A stretch of DNA of 64,000 nucleotides from Sphingobacteriales bacterium (lineage in GTDB: Bacteria > Bacteroidota > Bacteroidia > Chitinophagales > UBA2359): positions 124,001-188,000 of the forward strand of contig JADJTG010000014.1 in the NCBI GenBank assembly GCA_016711285.1. Reading direction: 5' to 3'. The notes under the pieces are model-generated. The model saw only the letters and a program-made list of their open reading frames with translations, did not search any database and was not told the origin of the DNA. The position numbers and the translations under genes are program-made. Positions within the stretch are counted from its first letter, which is position 1, and the number at the start of each line of letters is the position of its first letter. Shown here piece after piece: positions 46,527 to 56,958 of the stretch.

Positions 46527-49500
46527 ATGAGAAGATTGTACTTAATGGTGCTGCTTGCTGTGCTTTTGTAGTGCAGGTAGTGGCACAACGCACTATCACG
46601 GGTACTGTTGTTGATGATACCAACATGGTGGTCCCGGGCGTGAATGTTGTAGTAAAAGGAACTACTTTGGGCACGGCTACCGACATAGACGGTAACTATA
46701 CCATCAAAGTTCCGGAAAATGCAAAAACTTTGGTATTTAGCTTTTTAGGCTATACCACTTCTGAGCAAGAAATTGGAGGTAACAACAGTATTAATGTTAC
46801 ACTCGTCGAAGATGCAGTCGGTTTAGATGAGGTAATAGTAACGGCTTTGGGTATTTCTAAAAGAGATAAAACGATTGGATCGTCTATACAGGCAGTAAAA
46901 GGCGATGATTTGATAAAAGCTAGAGAATCAAATCTAATCAATACCTTAAGCGGTAAAATAGCCGGTGTACAAATTAACAACAGTTCGGGTGCTGTTGGCT
47001 CTTCGTCTCGTATAGTAGTAGCGTTGCAGCATCTATTACCGGCGACAGTAATCCTTTATTTGTTGTTGATGGTATTCCTATTGATAATACAAATTATGGA
47101 ACGAGTGACGACGGCGGTGGATTTGATACACCCAATGGTGTAGCTGATATTAATCCTGATGATATTGAAAACATGACCGTGTTAAAAGGACCCGCTGCAA
47201 CAGCCTTATATGGTATGCGCGGTGCAAATGGTGTAATTGAAATTACTACCAAAAAGGTAAAGCCAGTCAAAAAGGTTTAGGTATTACATTTAACTCTCTA
47301 CTACTTTTGAGCGTCCTTTGGTGTTGCCTGATTTCCAAAACTCTTATGGTCAGGGTCCTGACCCTACTTTTTTTGAATGGATTGACGGACAAAATGATGA
47401 CGGCGGTGTAGATGAAAGCTGGGGACCACCATTAGATGCCGGTTTATCTTTTACTCAATGGAACTCTTATACCGTAGATGGCAAGCCACTTCCTTGGGTA
47501 TCAGTACCGGATAATATTAAAGACTTTTATGAAACTGGTGTTACTACCAGCAATAACCTCAGTGTATCAGGAGCTAATGAGTATGTAGGATATCGTTTGT
47601 CTTTAGGTCTTAGTGATCAAAAAGGTATGGTTCCTAATACCGATTATAAAAAATATAATTTTACGGTAGGTGCTGATGCGAATGTTACGAGTCGTTTAAA
47701 AATAGGCTTCTCTGCTAATTATATTAAGGCGTTAAGCGGTAATTTACCAACTGGCGGTTATTCCAATGAAAACCCTGTTCAACAAATGATATGGTCAGGA
47801 CGTAATGTGGATTTCTCTTTATTAAAAGACTATGAAAACTTGCCATTAGCTGCCGCAGGAACTGCCGCCGCAGGTACTCCTATCAACTGGAATACCGTAT
47901 TCCAAAATAATCCTTATTGGGCATTGCATAATAACCTAAATAAATTGGATAAAGACCATTTAATAGGAAATATTAATTTAAGATATATCATCAATGATTA
48001 TTTGAGCATTACTGCAAAAACAGGAACCGATTTTTGGAATTTATTATGACAGAACAAAAAGCAAAAGGCAGTAATGAATTTAAAGAAGGCTACTATCGTG
48101 AAATTCACAGAAGATATACTGAAAATAACAGTAATATCATGCTTACTTATGATCGTCGTGTTACACCTGATTTTAATTTGACATTAAATATTGGAGGTAA
48201 TATGATGCGTCAAAAACTAAGCCGTATAGTAGGTGAAGTTACCAGTTGGAATTACCCGGTATTTATAACTTATCAAATGTAAAATCAGGAACTACTGCCG
48301 TTTTAACCAACAAAAGAACAGATGAAGCCATTAATAGTATTTTTGGATCGGCTCAATTTGGTTTCCGCGATCTTATTTTCTTAGATATAACCGGTAGAAA
48401 TGACTGGGCATCCGTATTGCCTATAGAGAATAATTCATTTTTCTATCCTTCCGTATCTTTGAGTGGTATTCTGACTGATTTGTTTAATATAAAATCAGAT
48501 GTACTTAGTTTTTGGAAAGTACGCGCAAGTTGGGCAAAAGCGGGTTCTAAGGGTATTTTGGAGCCTTATAAATTGATTCAAACCTACTCTTTCAGAGAAG
48601 ACCCTTGGGGATCTACATTATTGCCTTATAACCCTTCTGATTTAAATAACCCGAATTTGTTTTCTGAAACTACTGTCTCTACAGAGTTTGGTACAGATAT
48701 GCGCTTTTTTAGAAATCGCTTAAAAGTAGATTTTACTTATTATGATCAAGGTAATCAGGACCTAATCGTTCCGGTAGAGGTTTCGGCTGCTTCTGGTTAT
48801 ATTAAAGCATACCAAAATGTAGGGGAAACAAACAATAAAGGTATAGAATTACAATTAGGTGTCAATGTAATCAAAACTAAAGATTTGAACTTTGATATTA
48901 CTGTAAATTATGCCAGAAATAAAAATAAAGTAGTTTCTTTATCAGATTGGAATCCTTGATTTTGGGCGGACAATGGAACGTTAATTTAGAAGCACGCGAA
49001 GGTATGCCATGGCGTATTGGTAGGTCCAGCTTTTAAAAGAGATCCAAATGGTAACATTATTCATGAGAACGGTATTCCTCAATACGATTCGGAATATAAA
49101 GTATTGGGTAATATACAACCGGACTGGACAGGTGGTATCGGATTTGATTTAGGTTATAAAAAATGGCAATTGTACACTTTAATTGATGCCAAAATGGGTG
49201 GCGATATCTATTCTATGACTACAACTTGGGGTCGCTATTCCGGTGTGTTGGAAGAAACACTCTTGGGTCGTGAGTGGTATCGTAGGTGAAGGTGTGAAAA
49301 CATCGGAACTGCCTCCGAACCTAATTATGTAGCAAATGATGTAGTTGTATCCGCAGAAACATACAATAAAGCTGCTTATTCAAATGCTATTGCGGAAAGT
49401 TCAGTATTTGATGCTTCTTTTGTAAAATTGCGCCAAATTACATTGTCTTATACATTGCCGAACAGTTGGTTTAAAAAGAGAATTTTCCAAGGAGCAAGCT

Positions 49501-49658
49501 TGTCTTTAGTAGGACGTAATTTAGCTATCTTATACAGAAATGCGCCTCATATTGATCCTGAAACCAGTTTTAGCAGTGATCTTTCAGAGCAAGGACAAGA
49601 ATTTGGCCAATTACCTTCTGCCAGAAGTATAGGCTTCAATGTTAACTTTAACTTCTAA
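46527..49658 (+). CDS. SusC/RagA-type TonB-dependent outer-membrane transporter, many frame breaks
   Basis: About 1040 residues. A signal peptide (MRRLYLMVLLAVL, then FVVQVVAQ in the next frame) is followed by a carboxypeptidase-regulatory-like domain (TITGTVVDDTN to IDGNYTIKV), a TonB-box/plug (LDEVIVTALGISKRDKTIG, then GGNNSINV and VLKGPAATALYGMRGANGVIEITTK), and a long barrel ending SIGFNVNFNF. Breaks are seen near 46562 (T run), 47021, 47260-47300, 48046, 48250, 48957, 49010 and 49285. The ends and every domain are present, so the gene is probably intact in the organism. It imports a nutrient bound by the SusD-like protein encoded 20 nt downstream. Confidence 0.88.
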
Positions 49659-49678
49659 TCTATTAAATAATAAACTAT

Positions 49679-51105
49679 ATGAGAAAGTTAAGTCTTTTTA
49701 TATTATTATCTATATTCTTTGCTATTGGTTGTGATAAAGATTTTGAAGAAATTAACGACAACCCAAATGAGCCTAGTTCTGTTCCTTCAGGTTTATTAAC
49801 CGCCGATATCGTTCGTGTACTGGGCAACTCTATGTATAGCACTTTTGTAGGTGGAGATATGGGATCTTGTTGGGGACAACATTGGTCAAAAGTACAATAT
49901 AATGATGAAGAACGTTATGTTCCTCGCGGCACCGTTATTACTGATTTGGTATGGAAGAATATTTATGAATCTGTAATATCCGATGCTCGCAGCATGCAAA
50001 AAATTGCTACTGAAGAAGGAAATAAAAATATGCAAGGTGTTGCTTTAGTATTGCAAGCTTACGGATACGCTTTATTAACAGATGTATTTGGTGATATACC
50101 GTTTTCTGAAGCAATGAAAGCAGATGAAGGTATTTTTTCTCCTAAATACGATAAACAAGAAGATGTATATACCGGTGTTTTGCAAATGTTAGATGAAGCC
50201 AATACTTTATTGACAGCTGATGGAGCTACTATCACGGCTACTTCTGATTTGGTATATGGCGGAGATTATATGAAATGGAAAAAATTCGCTAACTCTTTAA
50301 AATTCCGTTGCTTAATGCGTATTTCAGGAAAAAAGATGTAGCCACTCAATTACAAGAGCTGGTGAATACCAGAGAAATGTTTGCTTCTAATAGCGATGAA
50401 GCTAAGTTGGCATATTTGTCTGCTGACCCCAACGCCAATCCTATTTTTGAAACTATTGTATTTGGCACACGAAATGAGTTTAAAGTGAATGAGGTATTGG
50501 TAAATATGCTTACTTCTTTAAATGACCCACGCTTGCCTATATATGTAGCTCCTAACGAAGCCGGACAATATCGCGGCAAACCAGCAGGTATTGAAAATGT
50601 GCCTAATGATGACTATAACTATACGAATGTGTCTGCTGTCGGTGATTATTACTTGCGTGCCCAAGCTCCTGCTTATTTCCTTTCTTATTCAGAATTACAG
50701 TTTTTGATGGCTGAGGCTGCACAAAGAGGATTAATTAGCGGTAGTGCAGCTGATTACTACAATGGAGGGATAAGAGCATCTTTTGAAGCCAATGGATTAA
50801 CCAGCGGAGATGCAGATGCTTATTTAAGTCAGGCTGTTGTTGCTTATAGTGCTGGTAACGGTTTAAAACAAATAGCAGAACAAAATTGGTTAGGCTTATA
50901 CTGCCAAGGTATTGAAACTTGGACTGAATGGAGAAGAACCCAATATCCGGTATTACAAGCAGCTATTGAAGCGGTTCTCAACGAAATTCCTTCCCGTTAT
51001 ACATATCCGGGTATTGAGCAGTCTGTTAATGCTGCTAATTATGATGCTGCTGTTGCAAACCAAGGTCCTAATTTATTAACAACTAAAGTATGGTGGATGA
51101 ATTAA
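49679..51105 (+). CDS. SusD/RagB-like nutrient-binding lipoprotein, one homopolymer frame break
   Basis: Surface lipoprotein that caps the SusC channel. The lipobox is FAIGC (Cys at residue 18), then DKDFEEINDNPNEPSSVP, typical of the SusD-like_2 subfamily. The helical TPR-like scaffold continues through GDYMKWKKFANSLKFRCLMRISGKK. A run of six A at 50329-50334 lacks one base; with it, KDVATQLQELV continues to the C-terminus (about 475 residues). Motifs near the end are SELQFLMAEAAQRG and QNWLGLYCQGIETWTEWRRT. The ligand cannot be told from the sequence. Confidence 0.88.
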
Positions 51106-51138
51106 TCCGCAATTTTCTAACGTTCAATTTTTATAAGC

Positions 51139-52068
51139 ATGAAACAGAATAAATTTTTAATATTTTTCTTGCTGTTTTCTTTGATTTTTATTACAAGTTG
51201 TGATAAAGAACAAGATGATTTAGTGACAGCAAATGCGGTAGAAGGCGGATTAGTAGATCCTGTTAATTCTTCTATGAACTATGTAGTGGGAAGTACAGGT
51301 ACTTATGAATCTCGTTTAAAAGTATATCAAGGAGAAGTAAAAACATCTTCTATAGATGTTTATAAACAGTTCAAAGGCGCAGCGGGTACAACTGCTAATG
51401 TTTTATGGAAAACTTTGACGGTCAGTAATCAAGAAACCCATATCTTATCTTATACCTTTGATTATAATGAGCTGCGTCAGGGTTTAACTTTTGCTAATGG
51501 CAGCGAAATCCCCGCGGATGATACCCAATTGAATATTGGTGATACCTGGGTGCTTACTTATGTATCTCATACCAGCACCGGTAAGTCTCATACCAACTCT
51601 TCTACTACTGCCAGTACCAGCGTGGCTGTTTCTACGCGCTTGGCGGGTACTTATGAAGTAATAGCAAGTACCTATTGGCGTTTAGGTGTCGATAATGGAG
51701 GTTGGAATGGATCTACCCGTATCATTAAATCCGTAAATAGTACCACTTATTTGCATGAAGGCTTTGGTCCTTTTGAATTCGCAGATTTCGGAGATGAAGC
51801 TAAATTCTATTTCGTAGTTAATAGCGAAAATAAAACAAGCTATCCTGCTGAATTCGAAGGATTTACAGTAACAGGCAGAGGTGATTATTTGATTACTTGC
51901 GAAAGCAATCCCAATGATATGGCAAATGCCCCTTGCGGTGATGCATCTAATTATGTAATGTTAGATGATGTGAATGGAGAAGATATTCTTTATCTTTCCT
52001 ATGGTTACTATATTGATGGTTCAGGCCCGCGTGAATTTTATGAGGTATTGAAAAAGATCGTTGATTAA
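51139..52068 (+). CDS. Lipoprotein of the SusCD locus (309 aa), unknown ligand
   Basis: The lipobox is FITSC (Cys at residue 21). The rest is beta-rich, with Thr/Ser-rich strands (SHTNSSTTASTSVAVSTRL) and ends LKKIVD. It begins 33 nt after the SusD-like gene on the same strand, the position usually held by SusE/SusF-like surface glycan- or ligand-binding lipoproteins. I do not recognise its domain. The frame is intact. Confidence 0.75.
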   Translation: MKQNKFLIFFLLFSLIFITSCDKEQDDLVTANAVEGGLVDPVNSSMNYVVGSTGTYESRLKVYQGEVKTSSIDVYKQFKGAAGTTANVLWKTLTVSNQETHILSYTFDYNELRQGLTFANGSEIPADDTQLNIGDTWVLTYVSHTSTGKSHTNSSTTASTSVAVSTRLAGTYEVIASTYWRLGVDNGGWNGSTRIIKSVNSTTYLHEGFGPFEFADFGDEAKFYFVVNSENKTSYPAEFEGFTVTGRGDYLITCESNPNDMANAPCGDASNYVMLDDVNGEDILYLSYGYYIDGSGPREFYEVLKKIVD

Positions 52069-52098
52069 TTATTTTACTAATTTAAAAATAATCATACC

Positions 52099-52983
52099 AT
52101 GAAATATAATAATCTATTTGCCTTATTTATACTTTTTTGTTTTTGGCATTTACATCTTGTGATAAAAAAAGGAGGACTATACCGGATATAGTATCATTAA
52201 AGCCAGTGATGCCAAAGCTACGCTTAGTTTCAATCCGCCTGCTTCTATCGTAGAGCAAGATACGACATTTAACTTTGTAGTTACTTTAGATAAACCACAA
52301 GCAGCAGATATTCATATAGATAGATCGCAAACGGGTGGTACAGCAGAGGAAGGAACTGATTTTGATTTCTCTCATGATATAGTTATTCCTGCATATAGTA
52401 CTTCTGCAGCAGGTGAACTTAAAATTTATGGAGATGATGAAATAGAGGAAACAGAAACTTTTACTCTTTCAATAGGTGATAATAGGACTGCTAATGTAAA
52501 TTATACAAGCCAGTCATTTACAGTTGAATTGCTGAATGCTGTACAGCCCAAATTAGACCTTACTTTGATTGGGAGGCGAAGTTATGGTAGATGGAGCAGC
52601 CGCAGAATTGTGTGATAGTGTAGATATTGATATTTATGTATTTGATGTAGAAGAAAATGATTTGGGTATTTATGGTGCTGCTACAGGTGCCTGCCCTGAA
52701 CATTTAACATTGGAGGGTTTAGATGACGGAGATTACTATCTCTGGGCAAATCTATATATTAATAATATACGCCCTACCAGTGGAGACCCTATTGCATTTC
52801 CAATTTCAATCACTGCTACACAACCCGGCTTTGTTTGAAAATCAAATGTACGAACAAACATCTGAGAATATTATTACCAGTGCCGACCCAGATGTTGATA
52901 CTGATGGAGGTAATACTTTTAAACCTGTTGTTAAAGTAACTATTGCCAACGGAGGTAATTCTTATACCATTACTCCTTTATAG
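52099..52983 (+). CDS. Lipoprotein with Calx-beta-like domain, several frame breaks
   Basis: Start ATG 52099 (MKYNNLFALFILF). A lipobox TSC appears in the adjacent frame (FTSCDKK), so the first break is in a T run near 52135-52145. Next comes a Calx-beta-like repeat (ATLSFNPPASIVEQDTTFNF, EGTDFDFSHDIVIPAYSTSAAGELKIYGDDEIEETETFTL). A second domain follows (DSVDIDIYVFDVEENDLGIYG ... GDYYLWANLYI) after a break near 52575. The last part (MYEQTSENIITSADPDVD ... SYTITPL) needs a further break near 52838. Calx-beta modules are common in calcium-binding adhesion proteins. It is the fourth gene of the SusCD unit and is followed by a terminator. Confidence 0.7.
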
Positions 52984-53018
52984 AAAATAAAAAGGTATAA
53001 TAAATAAACTGATGACTT

Positions 53019-53052
53019 AAAAGCCTCTACATGTTTTTTGTAGAGGCTTTTT
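53019..53052 (+). terminator. Intrinsic terminator ending the SusCD unit
   Basis: Stem AAAAGCCTCTACA / TGTAGAGGCTTTTT with a T-rich loop and tail, 36 nt past the last stop of the four-gene unit. Confidence 0.85.
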
Positions 53053-53185
53053 CGTTATAATATTTGTGAAAAATAAAAATAAGTGCCGAGTAGAGTTTAT
53101 TTATACTTTTTTTATAAAAAATTGATTTTTAATTAGTTATTATATTTACTATTTATCATTAAAAATTAATCATTGCTTACATAGT

Positions 53186-54256
53186 ATGAGCAACAAAAAT
53201 CCCACACCCAACGAAGTAGCATTAGGCACTTCTGCCGTGATAGCGGCACTGTGTTTTATACTGCTGCTTGTTTACCGCTTTGCTTTCAACAATGAGGCAC
53301 TATCTGTGCCGGCGGTTTTTGGTATCGCCTTTTTTGTGTTTGCTGTGGCTTTTTTGCTATTTCGTGCCGCTATCGAAGAATTTATTTACCGCAAAATCAA
53401 ACTTATTTACAAAAGTATCAGCGAAGTAAAATACGATAAAGACAAAAAACAGCGCGTATTACATATCAATATGAACGAGGATATTTATAAAAAAGTAGAA
53501 GAGGAAGTGGTGCTATGGGCAGAGAAAAAAGAAGAACAAATCGTGCGCCTCGAACAGATGGAAAACTATCGCAAACAATTTCTCGGCAATGTATCGCACG
53601 AACTCAAAACCCCCATCTTTAATATTCAGGGCTATGTACAAACGCTCATTGACGGTGGACTCCACGACCCCGCCATTAATATAGATTACCTGCTGAAAGC
53701 CGACAACAACATTGAGCGCATGATACATATCATAGAAGATTTGGAAAATATATCCCTGCTCGAAAACGGCGTGTATCAATTGGAAAAACAACGCTTTGAT
53801 ATTCGCCAGCTCACCAAAGAAATCTTTGAAATGTTGGATATAAAAGCCAATGCCAATAAAATAAAACTATCTGTAAAAAAAGGCTGCGAAGGGCATTATT
53901 GGGTGCACGCCGATAAAGAAAAAATACGTCAGGTACTCGTCAATCTCATTGATAATTCCATTAAGTATGGCAAGGCAGGCGGAGGTATTACGCAAGTGGG
54001 TTTTTATGATATGGCTTCTAATATTTTGATAGAAGTTTCTGATGACGGTATCGGTATCAGTGAAGAGCATTTGAGCCATGTGTTCGACCGTTTTTATCGT
54101 GTGGATAAAAGCCGCTCGCGGGCGATGGGGGGCACCGGATTGGGACTGGCTATCGTAAAGCATATTATAGAGGCTCACCAACAGCATATACGGGTGCGCA
54201 GCAAATTGGGAGTAGGTTCTACTTTTGGCTTTATGCTTCAAAAATCTGATAAATAA
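53186..54256 (+). CDS. Two-span sensor histidine kinase (PhoR-like)
   Basis: The protein has 356 residues. Two spans (about residues 13-32 and 42-60) have almost no periplasmic loop between them, so sensing is probably in or near the membrane. A linker helix/coiled coil follows (residues 95-125, KVEEEVVLWAEKKEEQIVRLEQM). The H box VSHELKTPIF lies near residue 138. ATPase boxes are N (NLIDNSIKYG), G1 (DDGIGI), F (FDRFYR) and G2 (GGTGLGLAIVK). No response regulator gene is adjacent, so it is an orphan here; PhoR-type kinases usually pair with an OmpR-family regulator. Confidence 0.88.
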   Translation: MSNKNPTPNEVALGTSAVIAALCFILLLVYRFAFNNEALSVPAVFGIAFFVFAVAFLLFRAAIEEFIYRKIKLIYKSISEVKYDKDKKQRVLHINMNEDIYKKVEEEVVLWAEKKEEQIVRLEQMENYRKQFLGNVSHELKTPIFNIQGYVQTLIDGGLHDPAINIDYLLKADNNIERMIHIIEDLENISLLENGVYQLEKQRFDIRQLTKEIFEMLDIKANANKIKLSVKKGCEGHYWVHADKEKIRQVLVNLIDNSIKYGKAGGGITQVGFYDMASNILIEVSDDGIGISEEHLSHVFDRFYRVDKSRSRAMGGTGLGLAIVKHIIEAHQQHIRVRSKLGVGSTFGFMLQKSDK

Positions 54257-54611
54257 TAAAGGTCATTAATGTTGAATAATTTTTTGTGGTGAACAAACTA
54301 AAATTGATTAAATAAAAACATAATAGGAGCGTAGCACTTATCGCTGTATTTTGGGAGTAATCAACACTCATTATTTAATATTGATTTATTTTTTTATTTG
54401 TTGAATTAAAATATTGCGTTATATTTATCATAGTTTTTAATAAGGGATAAAAAAAATAACAGCATTATCGTATTCCCAATGCTGAAAAATTTACAATATT
54501 AAACCACCAAATAATAAAAGAAAAAATAAAAAATTACTTTGAGTTCAGCACACAATAACCATTTTCGCACTTTATTTATATTTTTTAAAAAATAAAAACA
54601 CATATAATCCT
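54257..54611. other. 355-bp intergenic region, nothing recognised
   Basis: Very AT-rich. No gene, clear hairpin terminator or complete promoter was seen. Confidence 0.5.
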
Positions 54612-56111
54612 ATGAAAAATCTTTTAATTTTTTGTTGTTGCCTCTTATGGGCATCTGCCGCCTTGCAAGCACAGGCGAACGACGATACACTGTATATTTT
54701 TCGTGATAGAAAAGGTATTGTATTTGATAGCGAAATTCGGCAACAATTATTGTCAAATGATCAAGGCTACTCGTACAATACATTTTCAGTTTGCCCTGTA
54801 AGCGATAACGGTGTGCTTTTGAGTGATTTTGAAGGGATACCTACCTACACATTGCCCGAAAATGCTATTTTGCCGGATAAAATTTGTTATTCTATTATCA
54901 ATTCTACAACAGGTAGCAGCGATACAGTTGATGTGTGGATAGCAGATGCTCCTTTCCAAGTAGATAGTATCATAATGCAACCTGACTATGAATGGAGTAT
55001 GTATATTACATTTTTAGATAATTGTGCAGCAGGGTTTAGCATTACTTGGGAGGGCGGCTATGACCCAACTACAATAGATGTACCAAATATCAACGGAAAT
55101 AATTCGGTAAGTGCTGTATTGGAAAATTATGATTTTTTCCCTCTTGGCGATATCCTGCTGATTGACCATTGCAGCGGAGCAACCTATCATTTAAAACGCT
55201 TTTTTCCTGAAATATATACTCAAAATTGTTTTTCGGGAATGTGGGATATATTAACCTGTTATATATATACTCCTTATGATGGCTATGGAAGTTGCGATGT
55301 CGTTTATTGGGAGCCGACAATATATGATGCTAGTATTGATATACTGCCAGCCAGTCTTTTGCAGAATGACGACTACCTGATAGAAGCCGCTGCGCTGAAA
55401 ACTGCTTTGTTATCTGATGATGCCGATGAATTGCTGTGGGTAGAAATGATGGCAATTGACGAACTTCCTTCTATGTTATATGAATGTAGTGACCCGATTT
55501 TTCAACAGGCTCGCGAAGTATTTGAATGGAGCGATAGCGAAAATGCCTATATTATACATCGCCCTACGTTAATAACTGCCTCCGATACCATTCGGCTCTA
55601 CTATCGTGCTATCGCACGGGTGGCAAATACGCAGGAAGAAAAATTGATGAGCGGATCTTTTGATATTGTATTTGAAGAAAATCCCATACCGCCCGTTTTT
55701 CCGCCTTTTGTGATAAACTTTCCCAATGTATCATCAACGAATACAATTTTTACAGGTGGGCAGTGGATACCTCAAAATCCATTGTGTGGCGATAAAGACG
55801 ATATCAGCGGCGGAAAAACAGGCAATAATAATGATGCCGATATGAATTTTGGTGCTGCTGTGGTCGTCAGTCCCAATCCTACCGATGCATCAGAGGGTAC
55901 GTTTTTACATTATTTGCTGCCCGAAGATGAAAACGCAATGCTCTGTGTAACAGCAGCAGACGGCAGAATATTAATGCATTATACCGTACAACTGCGGGCA
56001 GGATATCAGGTTGTGCGCTTGCAAACGGAGCAGTGGGGCAGCGGCTTGTATGTGGTGCAATTGCGTGGCGAGCGCGGCACAATGCTTACAGCAAAGGCTG
56101 TGGTGAGATAA
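54612..56111 (+). CDS. Secreted protein with T9SS C-terminal sorting domain (499 aa)
   Basis: A signal peptide ends LQAQA (about residue 22). The central 400 residues are acidic, rich in Asp, Tyr and Thr, with several Cys (ECSDP, NCFSGMWDILTCYIY); no known domain was recognised. The last 80 residues are a type A T9SS sorting domain (VVVSPNPTDASEGTF ... GSGLYVVQLRGERG), so the protein is sent to the surface or medium by the type IX system. It stands alone, with no operon partner on the same strand within 130 nt. Confidence 0.8.
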   Translation: MKNLLIFCCCLLWASAALQAQANDDTLYIFRDRKGIVFDSEIRQQLLSNDQGYSYNTFSVCPVSDNGVLLSDFEGIPTYTLPENAILPDKICYSIINSTTGSSDTVDVWIADAPFQVDSIIMQPDYEWSMYITFLDNCAAGFSITWEGGYDPTTIDVPNINGNNSVSAVLENYDFFPLGDILLIDHCSGATYHLKRFFPEIYTQNCFSGMWDILTCYIYTPYDGYGSCDVVYWEPTIYDASIDILPASLLQNDDYLIEAAALKTALLSDDADELLWVEMMAIDELPSMLYECSDPIFQQAREVFEWSDSENAYIIHRPTLITASDTIRLYYRAIARVANTQEEKLMSGSFDIVFEENPIPPVFPPFVINFPNVSSTNTIFTGGQWIPQNPLCGDKDDISGGKTGNNNDADMNFGAAVVVSPNPTDASEGTFLHYLLPEDENAMLCVTAADGRILMHYTVQLRAGYQVVRLQTEQWGSGLYVVQLRGERGTMLTAKAVVR

Positions 56112-56247
56112 AAAAATATAATTTGTGCCACTCTCCGCACACCTTGTTTTCGCCGGATACGCGATTAGTATTTTTTAACACCAAAAACCCAAAACTTTGC
56201 ATCATATTTGCAGTGTTTTTTTAGTAGTAATAATTTTCCTTTGATTG

Positions 56248-56940
56248 ATGATAAAAACACGCTTTTTCGGACTCTTTCTTTTGGGTTTGATGATGATATG
56301 CTCTTTTTCTGTTTTGGCAGGCGGCGATGGCGACAATAAAGCCAGCACCGTAAAAATAGGTTTGCTCAAATACAACGGCGGCGGAGATTGGTATGCCAAT
56401 CCGAGCAGTTTGCCCAATTTGGTTGTATTTTGCAACGAACAGTTGAACAGTAATATCCAAACCGACATTGTAACGATTGAGCCGGGTAGTGCGGAATTGT
56501 TCAATTTGCCTTTTGTACACATGACCGGACACGGAAATGTGGTATTTTCCGACACCGAAGCCGAAAATTTACGCACTTATTTAGAAGCGGGTGGTTTTTT
56601 GCATATAGACGACAACTATGGAATGGACAAATATGCGCGCGCGGCGATAAAAAAAATATTCCCCGATAAAGAGTTGATAGAAATCCCTTTTTCGCACCCG
56701 ATTTATCATCAGCGATTTAATTTTAACAACGGCTTGCCCAAAATCCACGAACACGACGGCAAAACACCACAGGGCTTCGGTATTCTGATAGAGGGTCGGC
56801 TGGCTCTTTTTTACAGCTACGAATGTGATTTGGGCGATGGTTGGGAAGACCCCGAAGTTCACAACGACCCCAAAGAAGTGCGCCTCAAAGCCTTACAAAT
56901 GGGAGCTAATCTTATTCAGTATGTTTGCAGTGGCGATTAA
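56248..56940 (+). CDS. DUF4159 domain secreted protein (230 aa)
   Basis: A signal peptide ends SVLAG (about residue 25). The DUF4159 domain follows: KIGLLKYNGGGDWYANP, FVHMTGHGNVVFSDTEAENLRTYLEAGGFLHIDDNYGMD (about residues 93-132), and SHPIYHQRF. The fold is related to glutamine-amidotransferase-like domains, but no catalytic Cys is evident. Its role is unknown; such proteins often occur near MoxR/vWA operons, not seen here. The start was moved from TTG 56245 to ATG 56248. Confidence 0.82.
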   Translation: MIKTRFFGLFLLGLMMICSFSVLAGGDGDNKASTVKIGLLKYNGGGDWYANPSSLPNLVVFCNEQLNSNIQTDIVTIEPGSAELFNLPFVHMTGHGNVVFSDTEAENLRTYLEAGGFLHIDDNYGMDKYARAAIKKIFPDKELIEIPFSHPIYHQRFNFNNGLPKIHEHDGKTPQGFGILIEGRLALFYSYECDLGDGWEDPEVHNDPKEVRLKALQMGANLIQYVCSGD

Positions 56941-56958
56941 TTTTTTTTAATTAAAAAA

